Shown piece after piece: positions 24,318 through 30,770 of a DNA stretch of 36,394 nt. The stretch lies in the IMG/VR virus record IMGVR_UViG_3300038619_000040, positions 1 through 36,394 of that record, one strand, 5' to 3'. Position 1 is the first letter of the stretch; each line of letters begins with the position of its first letter. The DNA comes from a virus. The position numbers were made by a program, and so were the translations under genes. The notes under the pieces were generated by a model. It was not told the DNA's origin, ran no database searches, and was given only the letters and a program-made list of their open reading frames with translations.

Positions 24318-24530
24318 TTAATATTCTGAGGGACTTTCCCAGTCATAATGCTTCATCTGACTCATAATTTTTCTTTCGTCAGACTTGACTCCGCCCATTC
24401 CGGCTTGGCCGTAGGCGATGTCCATTGCTTCTTTCTTGAAGTCACAGCAGCCCATGCCGGACATTTGATGTCCACCTTTGGCAACTTTTGGCTTCTCTAC
24501 TTCATTCTCGTAGCGAACTGATTCTTTCAT
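24318..24530 (-). CDS. Small hypothetical protein (70 aa)
   Basis: A polar protein with G-M-G-C-C-D in the middle and no hydrophobic core, probably partly disordered. AAGGA lies 7-8 bases before ATG 24530. It is one of four very small genes between the portal-side outer-membrane gene and the scaffold region. Function unknown. Confidence 0.5.
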   Translation of the reverse strand: MKESVRYENEVEKPKVAKGGHQMSGMGCCDFKKEAMDIAYGQAGMGGVKSDERKIMSQMKHYDWESPSEY

Positions 24531-24532
24531 TG

Positions 24533-24715
24533 TTATTTCCTTAACTTTTTCAGTGTTTCAGCTAGACGTGCCCGTTTTGCGGTTACGCCTTTGCCTTTTG
24601 CAGCCTTTTCCAGCTTTTTCTCTGGGATCGGTTTGCCTTTTTTTGCATGAAGCGTCTTTCTAAGAGCGCCCTTATGCTTGATCGCCCCTGCGATCCAATT
24701 CTTCTTCTCTGCCAT
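24533..24715 (-). CDS. Small basic phage protein (60 aa)
   Basis: The pattern NWIAGAIKHKGALRKTL, then GKPIPEKKL, then a lysine/alanine-rich helix (KGVTAKRARLAETLKKLRK) recurs in the structural operons of many phages. Strongly basic (about one third K and R), so it is likely to bind DNA or RNA, perhaps inside the capsid. AGGG lies 8 bases before ATG 24715, which overlaps the stop of the gene upstream. Confidence 0.6.
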   Translation of the reverse strand: MAEKKNWIAGAIKHKGALRKTLHAKKGKPIPEKKLEKAAKGKGVTAKRARLAETLKKLRK

Positions 24716-24894
24716 TACTTGACCCTTTGAATTTTGTGAGTTTCTAATTTGGCTTGGTTGAAATCATGCGTATCGGCATCTGGGCCTTCGCCTTCATAGC
24801 CGTATGGCATTTCTGATCTTTGGACGCGCATATCCAACTCTCTGCTTGCTGATTCAGGAGGTGTCATATGCGGCCAGCTAAAAAATGTTGTCAT
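24715..24894 (-). CDS. Small hypothetical protein (59 aa)
   Basis: The frame starts MTTFFSWPHMTPPESASREL and ends KLETHKIQRVK. GAGG lies 5 bases before ATG 24894, and the stop overlaps the next start by one base, the same coupling used throughout this operon. No known domain. It contains several prolines and a short acidic centre. Confidence 0.5.
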   Translation of the reverse strand: MTTFFSWPHMTPPESASRELDMRVQRSEMPYGYEGEGPDADTHDFNQAKLETHKIQRVK

Positions 24895-24911
24895 AAATCC
24901 TCGTGTGATAA

Positions 24912-25772
24912 TTAATCGCTTCTGCCCTTAGTGAAAAAGTCATACCAGTGCTTTTCCTCAGCAACGGGAGTTGCAGGAGGAGCCGTCTTGAGCGTATTCT
25001 TTATTTGAACATTCGATGGTCTGGCGATGATGATGGGTTCTATGGTGGAGACTGGTTTTTTAGACTTGCGTACCGGAAGCACCTTGCAATCATAGACAGT
25101 CCCAACATGCCGATTAATACGCCCATGAGAATGTTTGGATGATCCAGAAGGTAAGTTGTAAACGAGAGCAAGTTTAACATGTTTGCCGTGATGGCCGTCT
25201 TGGCCTCCACTGATGGCGAGGCTAAGATCGCCGAAGTCTTTAGAAATTTTACCCACAAAACCGTTTTTCAGTGTTTCAGCGTCGAAATTGTGAGAGAAAG
25301 ATAAATTAGCATGTCGCCATTTGTAGACTATCTCTTGATCGAGATAGCGGTGAGTTTTTACGATTTGGCCTATTGGAGAACCGTAAGACAGGTTTTTGAT
25401 CGGCAAGTAGGCATTAAAACTATAGAACCATCTTGAGGACATATATTCGAAAGAAGGCACGAGCTGCATATTGTGAGCTTCATGCGTATAAGAATAGTCG
25501 CATCCAACATGAAAGCCGAATATTCCGAAATCCACATCGGATCTTGCTCCTAAACTTAGGCCGATATTAATATTTCCATTGCCTAAAGGTCTGATTCTGG
25601 GATTCACGATGACGAAGTTTGAGTCGAGTTCATTTATAATCCGATAGTCCACCTCAAAGTGGCTGCTTTGAGTCATATCGGGAACAACTCCCGCGACTTC
25701 AACATTAATTTCATGGTCGGAAGCGAAAATTCCCATGAAAGGCAAAAGCAAAAACATTAATACTTTTTTCAT
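24912..25772 (-). CDS. Secreted beta-barrel, inverse-autotransporter-like outer-membrane protein
   Basis: 286 residues. A clear signal peptide (MKKVLMFLLLPFMGIFA, cut near residue 17-18) is followed by alternating beta strands with an IAT-like order: N-I-N-I-G-L-S-L-G-A-R, then FGFHVGCDYSYTHE, then a Q-L-V-P-S-F-E-Y strand, then FYSFNAYLPIKN. The C-terminal part (about 225-286) is basic, proline-rich and disordered. Inverse autotransporters insert a 12-stranded barrel in the outer membrane. It sits in the virion operon, 15 bases after the portal gene. It may alter the host surface, for example in superinfection exclusion or release. Signal peptide and barrel character are clear. The family is inferred. 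Confidence 0.55.
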   Translation of the reverse strand: MKKVLMFLLLPFMGIFASDHEINVEVAGVVPDMTQSSHFEVDYRIINELDSNFVIVNPRIRPLGNGNINIGLSLGARSDVDFGIFGFHVGCDYSYTHEAHNMQLVPSFEYMSSRWFYSFNAYLPIKNLSYGSPIGQIVKTHRYLDQEIVYKWRHANLSFSHNFDAETLKNGFVGKISKDFGDLSLAISGGQDGHHGKHVKLALVYNLPSGSSKHSHGRINRHVGTVYDCKVLPVRKSKKPVSTIEPIIIARPSNVQIKNTLKTAPPATPVAEEKHWYDFFTKGRSD

Positions 25773-25787
25773 AATATCCTTTTTTAT

Positions 25788-27863
25788 CTATGCACTAGCG
25801 GCAACAGGAGCTGATGATTTCTCATCTGCCTCTTGACCTGACTCGATTAACTTGAGAATTTCGACCTTCTTCATGAGGGTCTCGATATCTATTGACTCAA
25901 GCTCTTTGACGGCTTTAATCAAGTTCAATACGCCCGCTGTCCTGTCTTCCTCAGCACGGCTCAATCGTTCAGCGTTGATCGCTGCATCTAACGAAATTTT
26001 ATTTGTACGCTCGGCTGCGAGAGATTTGTCGGCTTCAGCCTTGGCGTTGATCGCATTGTTTGCGACTTGGATCTCTTGAAGCTGGAGTTGCTCATGTTGC
26101 TGTTGAACTTGAGCCTGTTTCTGAGCTTCTTGGTTGAGATATTCTTCGAGGTCTTTTCTGTTTTGTAGGGCAGAATTCTTGATAATCAGAGAATCCGGAA
26201 TGTTGACACCCATAGTTTTGAGAGCGGTAAGCTGCACAAACTGTGTCTGTTTTTGCGAGTCGGTGAGAAGACCTTCTTCCACGACGACGTCATATTTTGC
26301 AAAAATACCGCTATAAAACTCTGGCGTAGGCTCTTTTTTGGTCATCTCCTTGATTTTTTCAGGAGTGTAATTGAGCTGCATGAGTTTCATGGTCTTCTGG
26401 CCGAGAAGTTTCTGAGATTGGCGTAAACCGTCGAAAATATCCTGGAGGTTCACGAGGCCGGCCGCTTGCCGTTGTTTGGCTAAAATACCTGCCGTTTCTA
26501 CTTTTTCATTCTCTGCCATCCCGAAAAGCTCGGAATTGACCCCCGCGATTTCCATAATGTCTTTTTCAAATTCAGCCTCAAGTTGGAACATGGAAGCAGG
26601 GATTTGCGGGGCTTCAATGCGCTGAATATCGGTCATTTGGGCTTCCGGCTTCAGGAATATGACCTGGCCATTGCCGGATTTAAAGAGTGAGGCGTTATTG
26701 CTCACTGCACCTGTTTTAGCGACCCAGCCGGAATTTAACTGCGCATCAATGATGTCGACCATCTTTGAGCGGCGCTTATTTAGCTCAGTTTGAGGGTCTC
26801 GGACGATTCTGACGAGCGATTGGAGCTTCCACGTGTAAAGATCGTAAGAAGGCTCGAAAATCGACATGAAAGGCACGAAAGGGTAGTCATTTAGGCCAAA
26901 TGGGTCACTGCCATAGTAAAGTAGCTCCCCTTCGCAAATAACGCCTAATTCGACAGATCTGACGGGTTTTCGAATAAGTTGCAGCTCCGGAACCATCTCA
27001 GTCAGGATGCGGAGACGCTTTCTATCACCCTTCCACTCCTGAGTTTCCCCAGTATTCATATCGACTAAGACATCTTTGGTTTCCCATTTTGTCTTCCAAT
27101 ACTCGGTATAATTCAGCAGTTTTTGCATGCCCCACTGGCGAGCAAAGGGCATATAAGTGAATTTATCGTCTCTTGAACCCCAAGGAAGAGCCATAATCAG
27201 GTCTTCTTTGTCGGGATGCATAGAAATAACCTCGGTTCTTCCGAGATATTTTCTTCGAGCAACCATTCCGCAGTCCGAAAGGTCTCTTTTGGTGAAGAAC
27301 GGGTCTAAAATCACTGCGTTCCACTCATCTAGGTGGAATTTGATATCCCCTGATACCGGATCGTCTCTATAGTCGATATAGGGGGAGACGAAGGAAAGTC
27401 CGGTTGTTAAAGCACCTTTGAAGGCATCGGATATGATTTCATAGCCTCCAGAGCGCGTCATCACACTTTGCATCGCATCGGTAAGAATATCTGCCGTCTG
27501 CGTTGCGGAATCTTCAACAGGCGTAATAATCGTAGAAAGCCTGTTTTTACGCTGATATCCCTGAACCAGGTTAATCAGCCGTCTTATCTTGTTATAAGTG
27601 AAGGAAGACCGTCTCTGATTGTTCAGATAGGCCAGCTCTTCCAAAGACCACTGATTGCCGAGATAGTAACTTAAGTCCTTATATGCTTCGGCATAGTACG
27701 TATTCCAAAGCATATAAGCGCGCTCATACGCCTCCCCAAAGTCTTGAATAACGTCTTTACGGTTATCCAGTTGAGGAGTGTTTTTGACTATGGATCGTTG
27801 GTAATGCTCAAGAAAAGCACTAGAATCCGACGACCGAGCATAGCCCGACATGGGGTTAGCCAT
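25788..27863 (-). CDS. Portal protein, P22 type (691 aa)
   Basis: The N-terminal wing and stem region contains WNTYYAEAYKDLSYYLGNQW and then SSFTYNKIRRLINLVQGYQR, a conserved P22-portal pattern, followed by a core with ILDPFFTKRDLSDCG and, near 460-490, the GVNSELFGM and A-G-I-L-A-K-Q-R-Q clip/stem motifs. The C-terminal 110 residues are Q/A/E-rich heptads forming the helical barrel seen in P22-type portals. It forms the dodecameric ring through which DNA is packaged and ejected. AGAAGG lies 6 bases before ATG 27863. A strong promoter lies just upstream. Confidence 0.85.
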   Translation of the reverse strand: MANPMSGYARSSDSSAFLEHYQRSIVKNTPQLDNRKDVIQDFGEAYERAYMLWNTYYAEAYKDLSYYLGNQWSLEELAYLNNQRRSSFTYNKIRRLINLVQGYQRKNRLSTIITPVEDSATQTADILTDAMQSVMTRSGGYEIISDAFKGALTTGLSFVSPYIDYRDDPVSGDIKFHLDEWNAVILDPFFTKRDLSDCGMVARRKYLGRTEVISMHPDKEDLIMALPWGSRDDKFTYMPFARQWGMQKLLNYTEYWKTKWETKDVLVDMNTGETQEWKGDRKRLRILTEMVPELQLIRKPVRSVELGVICEGELLYYGSDPFGLNDYPFVPFMSIFEPSYDLYTWKLQSLVRIVRDPQTELNKRRSKMVDIIDAQLNSGWVAKTGAVSNNASLFKSGNGQVIFLKPEAQMTDIQRIEAPQIPASMFQLEAEFEKDIMEIAGVNSELFGMAENEKVETAGILAKQRQAAGLVNLQDIFDGLRQSQKLLGQKTMKLMQLNYTPEKIKEMTKKEPTPEFYSGIFAKYDVVVEEGLLTDSQKQTQFVQLTALKTMGVNIPDSLIIKNSALQNRKDLEEYLNQEAQKQAQVQQQHEQLQLQEIQVANNAINAKAEADKSLAAERTNKISLDAAINAERLSRAEEDRTAGVLNLIKAVKELESIDIETLMKKVEILKLIESGQEADEKSSAPVAASA

Positions 27864-27884
27864 CAGTGACCTTCTGTTATCTTC

Positions 27885-27916
27885 ATTATATAAGAATTAT
27901 TTGAATATGACATCAA
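27885..27916 (-). promoter_or_regulatory. Promoter for the portal/capsid operon
   Basis: On the minus strand TTGATG (27911-27916) is followed after 18 bases by TATATA (27887-27892), with an overlapping perfect TATAAT (27885-27890) at 20 bases. It is about 20 bases upstream of the portal gene. The resemblance to a host sigma-70-type promoter suggests late transcription uses host polymerase. Confidence 0.5.
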
Positions 27917-27923
27917 GAAATAA

Positions 27924-27952
27924 TTTTAATTGTCCTTAAAACGCCATATAAT
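27924..27952 (+). promoter_or_regulatory. Rightward promoter for the small gene and tRNA island
   Basis: A perfect TATAAT (27947-27952) lies 30 bases before the GTG start at 27982. At the right distance upstream is only an AT-rich TTTTAA (27924-27929), so the -35 is weak. Divergent from the portal promoter within 118 bases. Confidence 0.45.
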
Positions 27953-27981
27953 GTAATTTAAGCTCTAAAATAGGAAAAATT

Positions 27982-28161
27982 GTGGAAACCTTAAAAAAAC
28001 ATATCGACACTTTCATTATTCTTTCAGGAATTCTAACGTCTGTTTTATGGATGAACGCCAAATTCAACTCTCTTGAGAAGGAGATGGCTATTGTTAAGAC
28101 AGTATTAATTATGAAAAACTTAATGCCAACTGAGTTGGCAATTCATGAGGCAAAAGAATGA
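27982..28161 (+). CDS. 59-residue membrane protein with GTG start
   Basis: The frame starts at GTG 27982 behind AGGA and reads METLKKHIDTFIILSGILTS, with one hydrophobic segment (about residues 10-24) and a short helical tail. It is coded opposite to the surrounding late genes. Its stop overlaps the next start (ATGA). Layout, spacing and the upstream TATAAT support a real gene. Function unknown. Confidence 0.55.
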   Translation: METLKKHIDTFIILSGILTSVLWMNAKFNSLEKEMAIVKTVLIMKNLMPTELAIHEAKE

Positions 28162-28337
28162 ATTCAGGTTCGGTAATTTGTCATATCGGTAAACAAATAT
28201 TTTTCGTCCATACAGAGGATGTAGAAGAAATTAATAAAATAAGAGAATTCTGCGAAAGTATCTGTTTAGAGAAAATTTCCCAGTATTTAGAGGCCAAATA
28301 CCCAAATTCCCTAGAAAAGGTCATGGACTGGGATTAA
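28158..28337 (+). CDS. 59-residue soluble hypothetical protein
   Basis: The frame starts MNSGSVICHIGKQIFFVHTE and ends KYPNSLEKVMDWD. Small alpha/beta protein with cysteines at 8, 32 and 36. Start overlaps the preceding stop by 4 bases. The stop codon is 2 bases before tRNA-Phe, so gene and tRNA probably share one transcript. No family recognised. Confidence 0.55.
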   Translation: MNSGSVICHIGKQIFFVHTEDVEEINKIREFCESICLEKISQYLEAKYPNSLEKVMDWD

Positions 28338-28339
28338 AC

Positions 28340-28411
28340 GGCCCTATAGCTCAGTGGTAGAGCGGTAGGCTGAAGACCTACGCGTCAGAGGTTCGACTCC
28401 TTTTGGGGCCA
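28340..28411 (+). tRNA. tRNA-Phe (GAA)
   Basis: Complete cloverleaf by eye: acceptor GGCCCTA with TGGGGCC (one G-T pair), D stem GCTC/GAGC, anticodon stem GTAGG/CCTAC with loop CTGAAGA (anticodon GAA at 28412 minus 40 to minus 38, i.e. 28372-28374), T arm AGAGG-TTCGACT-CCTTT, discriminator A at 28411. No CCA is encoded. The last six bases are also the first six of tRNA-Met. Confidence 0.85.
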
Positions 28412-28478
28412 TTAGCTCAGTGGTTAGAGCATAGGTCTCATAATCCTGTGGTCAAAGGTTCAATTCCTTTATGGCCCA
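28406..28478 (+). tRNA. tRNA with CAT anticodon (Met, or Ile2)
   Basis: Acceptor GGGCCAT with ATGGCCC is perfect, D stem GCTC/GAGC, anticodon loop CTCATAA (anticodon CAT), T arm AAAGG-TTCAATT-CCTTT, discriminator A. The base pair next to the anticodon loop is T-T and the first anticodon-stem pair is T-G, so the stem is weak. An elongator Met is most likely. A lysidine-modified Ile2 cannot be excluded. No CCA is encoded. It overlaps tRNA-Phe by six bases. Confidence 0.8.
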
Positions 28479-28524
28479 AAGATGCAATGATGTCGACGGT
28501 TGATTATGAGTTTTGCCGTAGACG

Positions 28525-28554
28525 TAGCCCCGAAACGTAAGTAGGGGCTATTTT
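28525..28554 (+). terminator. Intrinsic terminator of the rightward tRNA island
   Basis: TAGCCCC (28525-28531) pairs with GGGGCTA (28544-28550) around a 12-base loop, followed by TTTT. It ends the plus-strand transcript of the two small genes and two tRNAs. Confidence 0.7.
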
Positions 28555-28570
28555 ATCCTTCTGATGGGAG

Positions 28571-28594
28571 AAAACCCAGTTCTTTAGGACTGGG
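28571..28594 (-). terminator. Intrinsic terminator of the leftward tRNA-Thr/ncRNA transcript
   Basis: On the minus strand CCCAGT and ACTGGG pair around an 8-base loop (28575-28594), followed by TTTT (28571-28574). It closes the transcript that carries the small genes from 30091 downward, tRNA-Thr and the structured spacer. Confidence 0.65.
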
Positions 28595-28866
28595 ATGAAT
28601 TGCTCTGGTTTTAATTCTTCCTAATTTGTTAAACTTGCCCACACTGTAGGAAGATACAGTCTGGGTATTTGTTACTCTAGAAGCTCCTCTGTCGCCCGCG
28701 ACACTAAACCGAAAGTCCCTTTGAGTGGCGTAAGCTGTTCCTCGGGAGAAGCTTTCGGCTTTAGCCGAGAGAGAATCTTCACAAATCATGTCCTTGCGTG
28801 GGAAAAAGGGCACAAAGAAGTCCAGGTCGGGAAGGAGTCCACGGTAACTCCCGTCCCTGGCAATTT
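28575..28866 (-). ncRNA. Candidate structured non-coding RNA of unknown class
   Basis: About 290 bases directly after tRNA-Thr with no convincing gene. Hairpins, in plus coordinates: an extended stem at 28822-28860 (core GGAGT/ACTCC at 28834-28851, GGGA/TCCC outside), TCGGC/GCCGA at 28755-28768, TGTCG/CGACA at 28690-28703, a 10-pair stem CCCA-ACTGTA/TACAGT-TGGG at 28638-28665, and the terminator stem at 28575-28594. Stable stems in a row ending in a terminator suggest a processed RNA. A remnant guide RNA of an IS200/IS605- or IscB-type element is one possibility, but no such protein is present here. Confidence 0.5.
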
Positions 28867-28938
28867 TGCTAGTGGTAGGAATTGAACCCACTACCTTTTC
28901 CTTACAAGGGAATTGCTCTGCCGATGAGCTACACTAGC
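28867..28938 (-). tRNA. tRNA-Thr (TGT)
   Basis: Acceptor GCTAGTG with CACTAGC is perfect, D stem GCTC/GAGC, anticodon loop CTTGTAA (anticodon TGT), anticodon stem ATTCC/GGAAA with an A-A pair at its base, T arm GTGGG-TTCAATT-CCTAC, discriminator A. No CCA is encoded. The stop codon of the gene at 28934 lies inside its first bases. Confidence 0.85.
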
Positions 28939-29197
28939 GAGTAAGGAAATTCGCTAAAACCTCAAATCCAGCCTTTGCCTTCTCTTCGTTATCATAAGGC
29001 ATCTGAATCACCGTACCATCTTTGTAGTTCACTTGTACGATATCAAAGATCTTATCGTTATGGGCTATCTTGTCAAAAAAAGCGGACTTGATGTCAACCA
29101 ACTCTATGACGTACTTATCATTTTTGAAATAAAGACTCAATCTAACCATCCAAACATTTTCACGCCTAGCCAACGGCGTATATTTCTTGTCATGCAA
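28934..29197 (-). CDS. Hypothetical protein (87 aa), stop inside tRNA-Thr
   Basis: Alpha/beta protein with MVRLSLYFKNDKYVIEL, then FDIVQVNYKDGTVIQM and a final helix. No family recognised. ATG 29197 is within the gene upstream and has a weak ribosome-binding site. ATG 29149 is an alternative that would shorten the overlap. The TAG stop uses the bases CTAG of the tRNA acceptor, so tRNA processing would cut the end of the message. Confidence 0.55.
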   Translation of the reverse strand: MHDKKYTPLARRENVWMVRLSLYFKNDKYVIELVDIKSAFFDKIAHNDKIFDIVQVNYKDGTVIQMPYDNEEKAKAGFEVLANFLTR

Positions 29198-29271
29198 TTA
29201 CACCAGTATTTGCCTTCCCAATGCCCACAATCTTTGCGGTTTTTGAGTTTTTTCTTAGCTAACTGCTTCAT
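29137..29271 (-). CDS. 44-residue basic Cys/His protein
   Basis: The start ATG 29271 is chosen because it overlaps the preceding stop (ATGA) and has an upstream GAGGA. It reads MKQLAKKKLKNRKDCGHWEG and then Y-W-C-N-C, a compact C-x-H/C-x-C cluster that may bind zinc. Very basic, so nucleic-acid binding is plausible. The upstream extension in frame lacks a ribosome-binding site. Confidence 0.45.
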   Translation of the reverse strand: MKQLAKKKLKNRKDCGHWEGKYWCNCMTRNIRRWLGVKMFGWLD

Positions 29272-29519
29272 CGGGGATTTCCTCCAGGAATAGAAGGAAT
29301 CACGGGAGGCACGTATAAAGGGGGTTGATTCCAAGGAACGGGAGAAACCGGACTCATTGGGCTATAAGGAGTCTTTCTAGGGGGTATAGGGATCGTTATC
29401 GCTTCGATTTGAGCCTTGGGTAGCCTTAACATCATTTCCTCCTTAAAAAGCCGAAACATTATATTTTCAGCATCTTGTAAGAGCACATCAGCTTCGCTAA
29501 GATGAGGCCCAGAAAACAT
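29268..29519 (-). CDS. Hypothetical protein with proline-rich tail (83 aa)
   Basis: The start ATG 29519 is chosen for AAAGGAG 7-8 bases upstream and one-base overlap with the previous stop. An earlier ATG at 29543 has no such site. The N-terminal half is helical (SEADVLLQDAENIMFRLFKE). The C-terminal half is proline-rich (PMSPVSPVPWNQPPLYVPPV). It is the third proline-rich product in this cluster. Confidence 0.5.
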   Translation of the reverse strand: MFSGPHLSEADVLLQDAENIMFRLFKEEMMLRLPKAQIEAITIPIPPRKTPYSPMSPVSPVPWNQPPLYVPPVIPSIPGGNPR

Positions 29520-29692
29520 TAAGACTCTCCTTTGAAATACCATGCAACGAGTTTTATAATCTCAGGCTCTAATTCTTTATGAAATTTGTAATAACAATCA
29601 TAGCAAACAATAAAATCTATCATAGCCATCCCAGAACCCAGATGAGGCTCTTTGCATTTTGGACAGTCATATTCTGCCACACAATGCTTCAT
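29519..29692 (-). CDS. 57-residue zinc-ribbon protein
   Basis: Two knuckles, C-P-K-C (residues 10-13) and C-Y-D-C (30-33), with a further C4 and H3 near the start, then an acidic and aromatic tail. GAGG lies 5-6 bases before ATG 29692. One-base overlaps (TAATG) connect it to both neighbours. A metal-binding regulator or adaptor is likely. The partner is unknown. Confidence 0.5.
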   Translation of the reverse strand: MKHCVAEYDCPKCKEPHLGSGMAMIDFIVCYDCYYKFHKELEPEIIKLVAWYFKGES

Positions 29693-29799
29693 TAAGACCT
29701 CAAAGGCCCAGTAAATGGCCTAGATAGAGGTGGAATCCATGGAGCATTTGGCCAAGAAATGTTAGGTTTAGGTGGTTTTGGGATTTGAACTCTACCCAT
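29692..29799 (-). CDS. 35-residue proline-rich peptide
   Basis: The frame starts MGRVQIPKPPKPNISWPN and is one quarter proline, without hydrophobic helix. GGAGG lies 8-9 bases before ATG 29799, and its end is coupled to the zinc-ribbon gene by TAATG. Its length makes it uncertain, but the coupling on both sides favours translation. Confidence 0.4.
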   Translation of the reverse strand: MGRVQIPKPPKPNISWPNAPWIPPLSRPFTGPLRS

Positions 29800-29959
29800 A
29801 TGGATTGCCTCCTCCGCCTGGTGGACGGGGTAAGATTGGTAATGACTTGTTCACGGAAGGTTGATTTGGAGGTGGTTGCGGAAGTGTGCGCTGTGGATCA
29901 GGCCAGAATCTAGGTGATGACCGCGGTGGTACAGGTGTAGTTACTGAGTTTTTGGCCAT
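29792..29959 (-). CDS. 55-residue proline-rich peptide
   Basis: The frame starts MAKNSVTTPVPPRSSPRFWP and ends in PRPPGGGGNPYG. AAAGGA precedes ATG 29959, which follows the stop of the membrane gene upstream without a gap. Related in composition to the 35-residue and 83-residue products, possibly from local duplication or a shared binding role. No family recognised. Confidence 0.45.
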   Translation of the reverse strand: MAKNSVTTPVPPRSSPRFWPDPQRTLPQPPPNQPSVNKSLPILPRPPGGGGNPYG

Positions 29960-30091
29960 TTAGAATCCTTTATGTTTTATAATAATATGCCGACCAGAAT
30001 CAAAGACCAATGTTAAGGCCAGCCACCAAAGTGACCAATCAACCCATCCCATTTTATAAGCAATAATAAATAAAGGCGTCCATAAGTACAT
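29960..30091 (-). CDS. 43-residue membrane protein
   Basis: The frame reads MYLWTPLFIIAYKMGWVDWS, then WWLALTLVFDSGRHI, giving one or two short hydrophobic helices with many tryptophans. AAGGA lies 6 bases before ATG 30091. A TATAAT lies just upstream. It is the first gene of the small cluster that runs to tRNA-Thr. Function unknown. Confidence 0.5.
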   Translation of the reverse strand: MYLWTPLFIIAYKMGWVDWSLWWLALTLVFDSGRHIIIKHKGF

Positions 30092-30110
30092 ATTTTATCC
30101 TTATATTTGT

Positions 30111-30116
30111 ATTATA
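30111..30116 (-). promoter_or_regulatory. -10 box upstream of the microgene/tRNA-Thr cluster
   Basis: On the minus strand a perfect TATAAT lies 20 bases before ATG 30091, within the end of the gene at 30123 or just after it. The -35 position is A-rich and has no match, so a promoter is possible but weak or activator-dependent. Confidence 0.35.
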
Positions 30117-30122
30117 TCAGTT

Positions 30123-30770
30123 TTATCTTTTCTTTTTTGATTTACTTTTTTTATGTTTTGATGGTTGTTTTTTATCTCTTATCCACATTTGAAACCCATC
30201 ATTTTTGCCATAGTTCCCCACGAATCTATAACCTGCTTCTTGCAAACTTCTTGTATTTTCACAGGAATACACTACTCTATATTCGGCTAATTGGTTGATT
30301 ATTAATGACTGACCACTAGTTCGGTCTGTTGTAGACTCAAGAACTTCTTTTGATTCGTGTATTTTAGCTTTTAAATCTTTTAGGTCAATTTCTAATTGAC
30401 AAATCCATTTTCTATGAACGCTCTCTCTTTCTTTGAGTGCATTAATCTCAGATTGCATTTCTTTTCTCTTTCTATTCCAAAACATTTGTTTCACCTTTGT
30501 TAAAAATTGTTTAAATCTATATTTTATTGTTATTTTTTCAAGACGAATCCAACTAGGACTTCCCGAACTATCAGAACACAAAACTTGTGCTTCTACTCCA
30601 GTTAACCGTATTGTTCCAATTGTTGGTTTTACACATGAATTTTCAATCCATGTATTATATTTAACGAATTTATTGTTTTCTTTTAATTGCTTATAGGCCA
30701 TTTCATAAGTTTGACATGCTCTGGCACGATAGGTGTACCACTCAGGAGTAAGATTTGCAGCATAAGTCAT
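30123..30770 (-). CDS. Coiled-coil protein, AT-rich gene (215 aa)
   Basis: A central region (about 95-145) has the heptad pattern of a coiled coil (EMQSEINALKERESVHRKWI, then D-L-K-D-L-K-A-K-I). A C-terminal segment with YSCENTRSLQEAGYRFVGNY resembles a small globular domain, followed by a K/S-rich tail. The gene is visibly richer in A and T than the terminase beside it, suggesting separate acquisition. It overlaps the terminase stop by 4 bases with GAGG 5 bases before ATG. Function unknown. Confidence 0.6.
   Translation of the reverse strand: MTYAANLTPEWYTYRARACQTYEMAYKQLKENNKFVKYNTWIENSCVKPTIGTIRLTGVEAQVLCSDSSGSPSWIRLEKITIKYRFKQFLTKVKQMFWNRKRKEMQSEINALKERESVHRKWICQLEIDLKDLKAKIHESKEVLESTTDRTSGQSLIINQLAEYRVVYSCENTRSLQEAGYRFVGNYGKNDGFQMWIRDKKQPSKHKKSKSKKKR

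Noticed and set aside
28553-28891. 112-residue open frame on the minus strand
   Set aside because: It begins inside tRNA-Thr, covers all the hairpins of the candidate RNA and the terminator, and has no ribosome-binding site. Probably the translation of a non-coding RNA.
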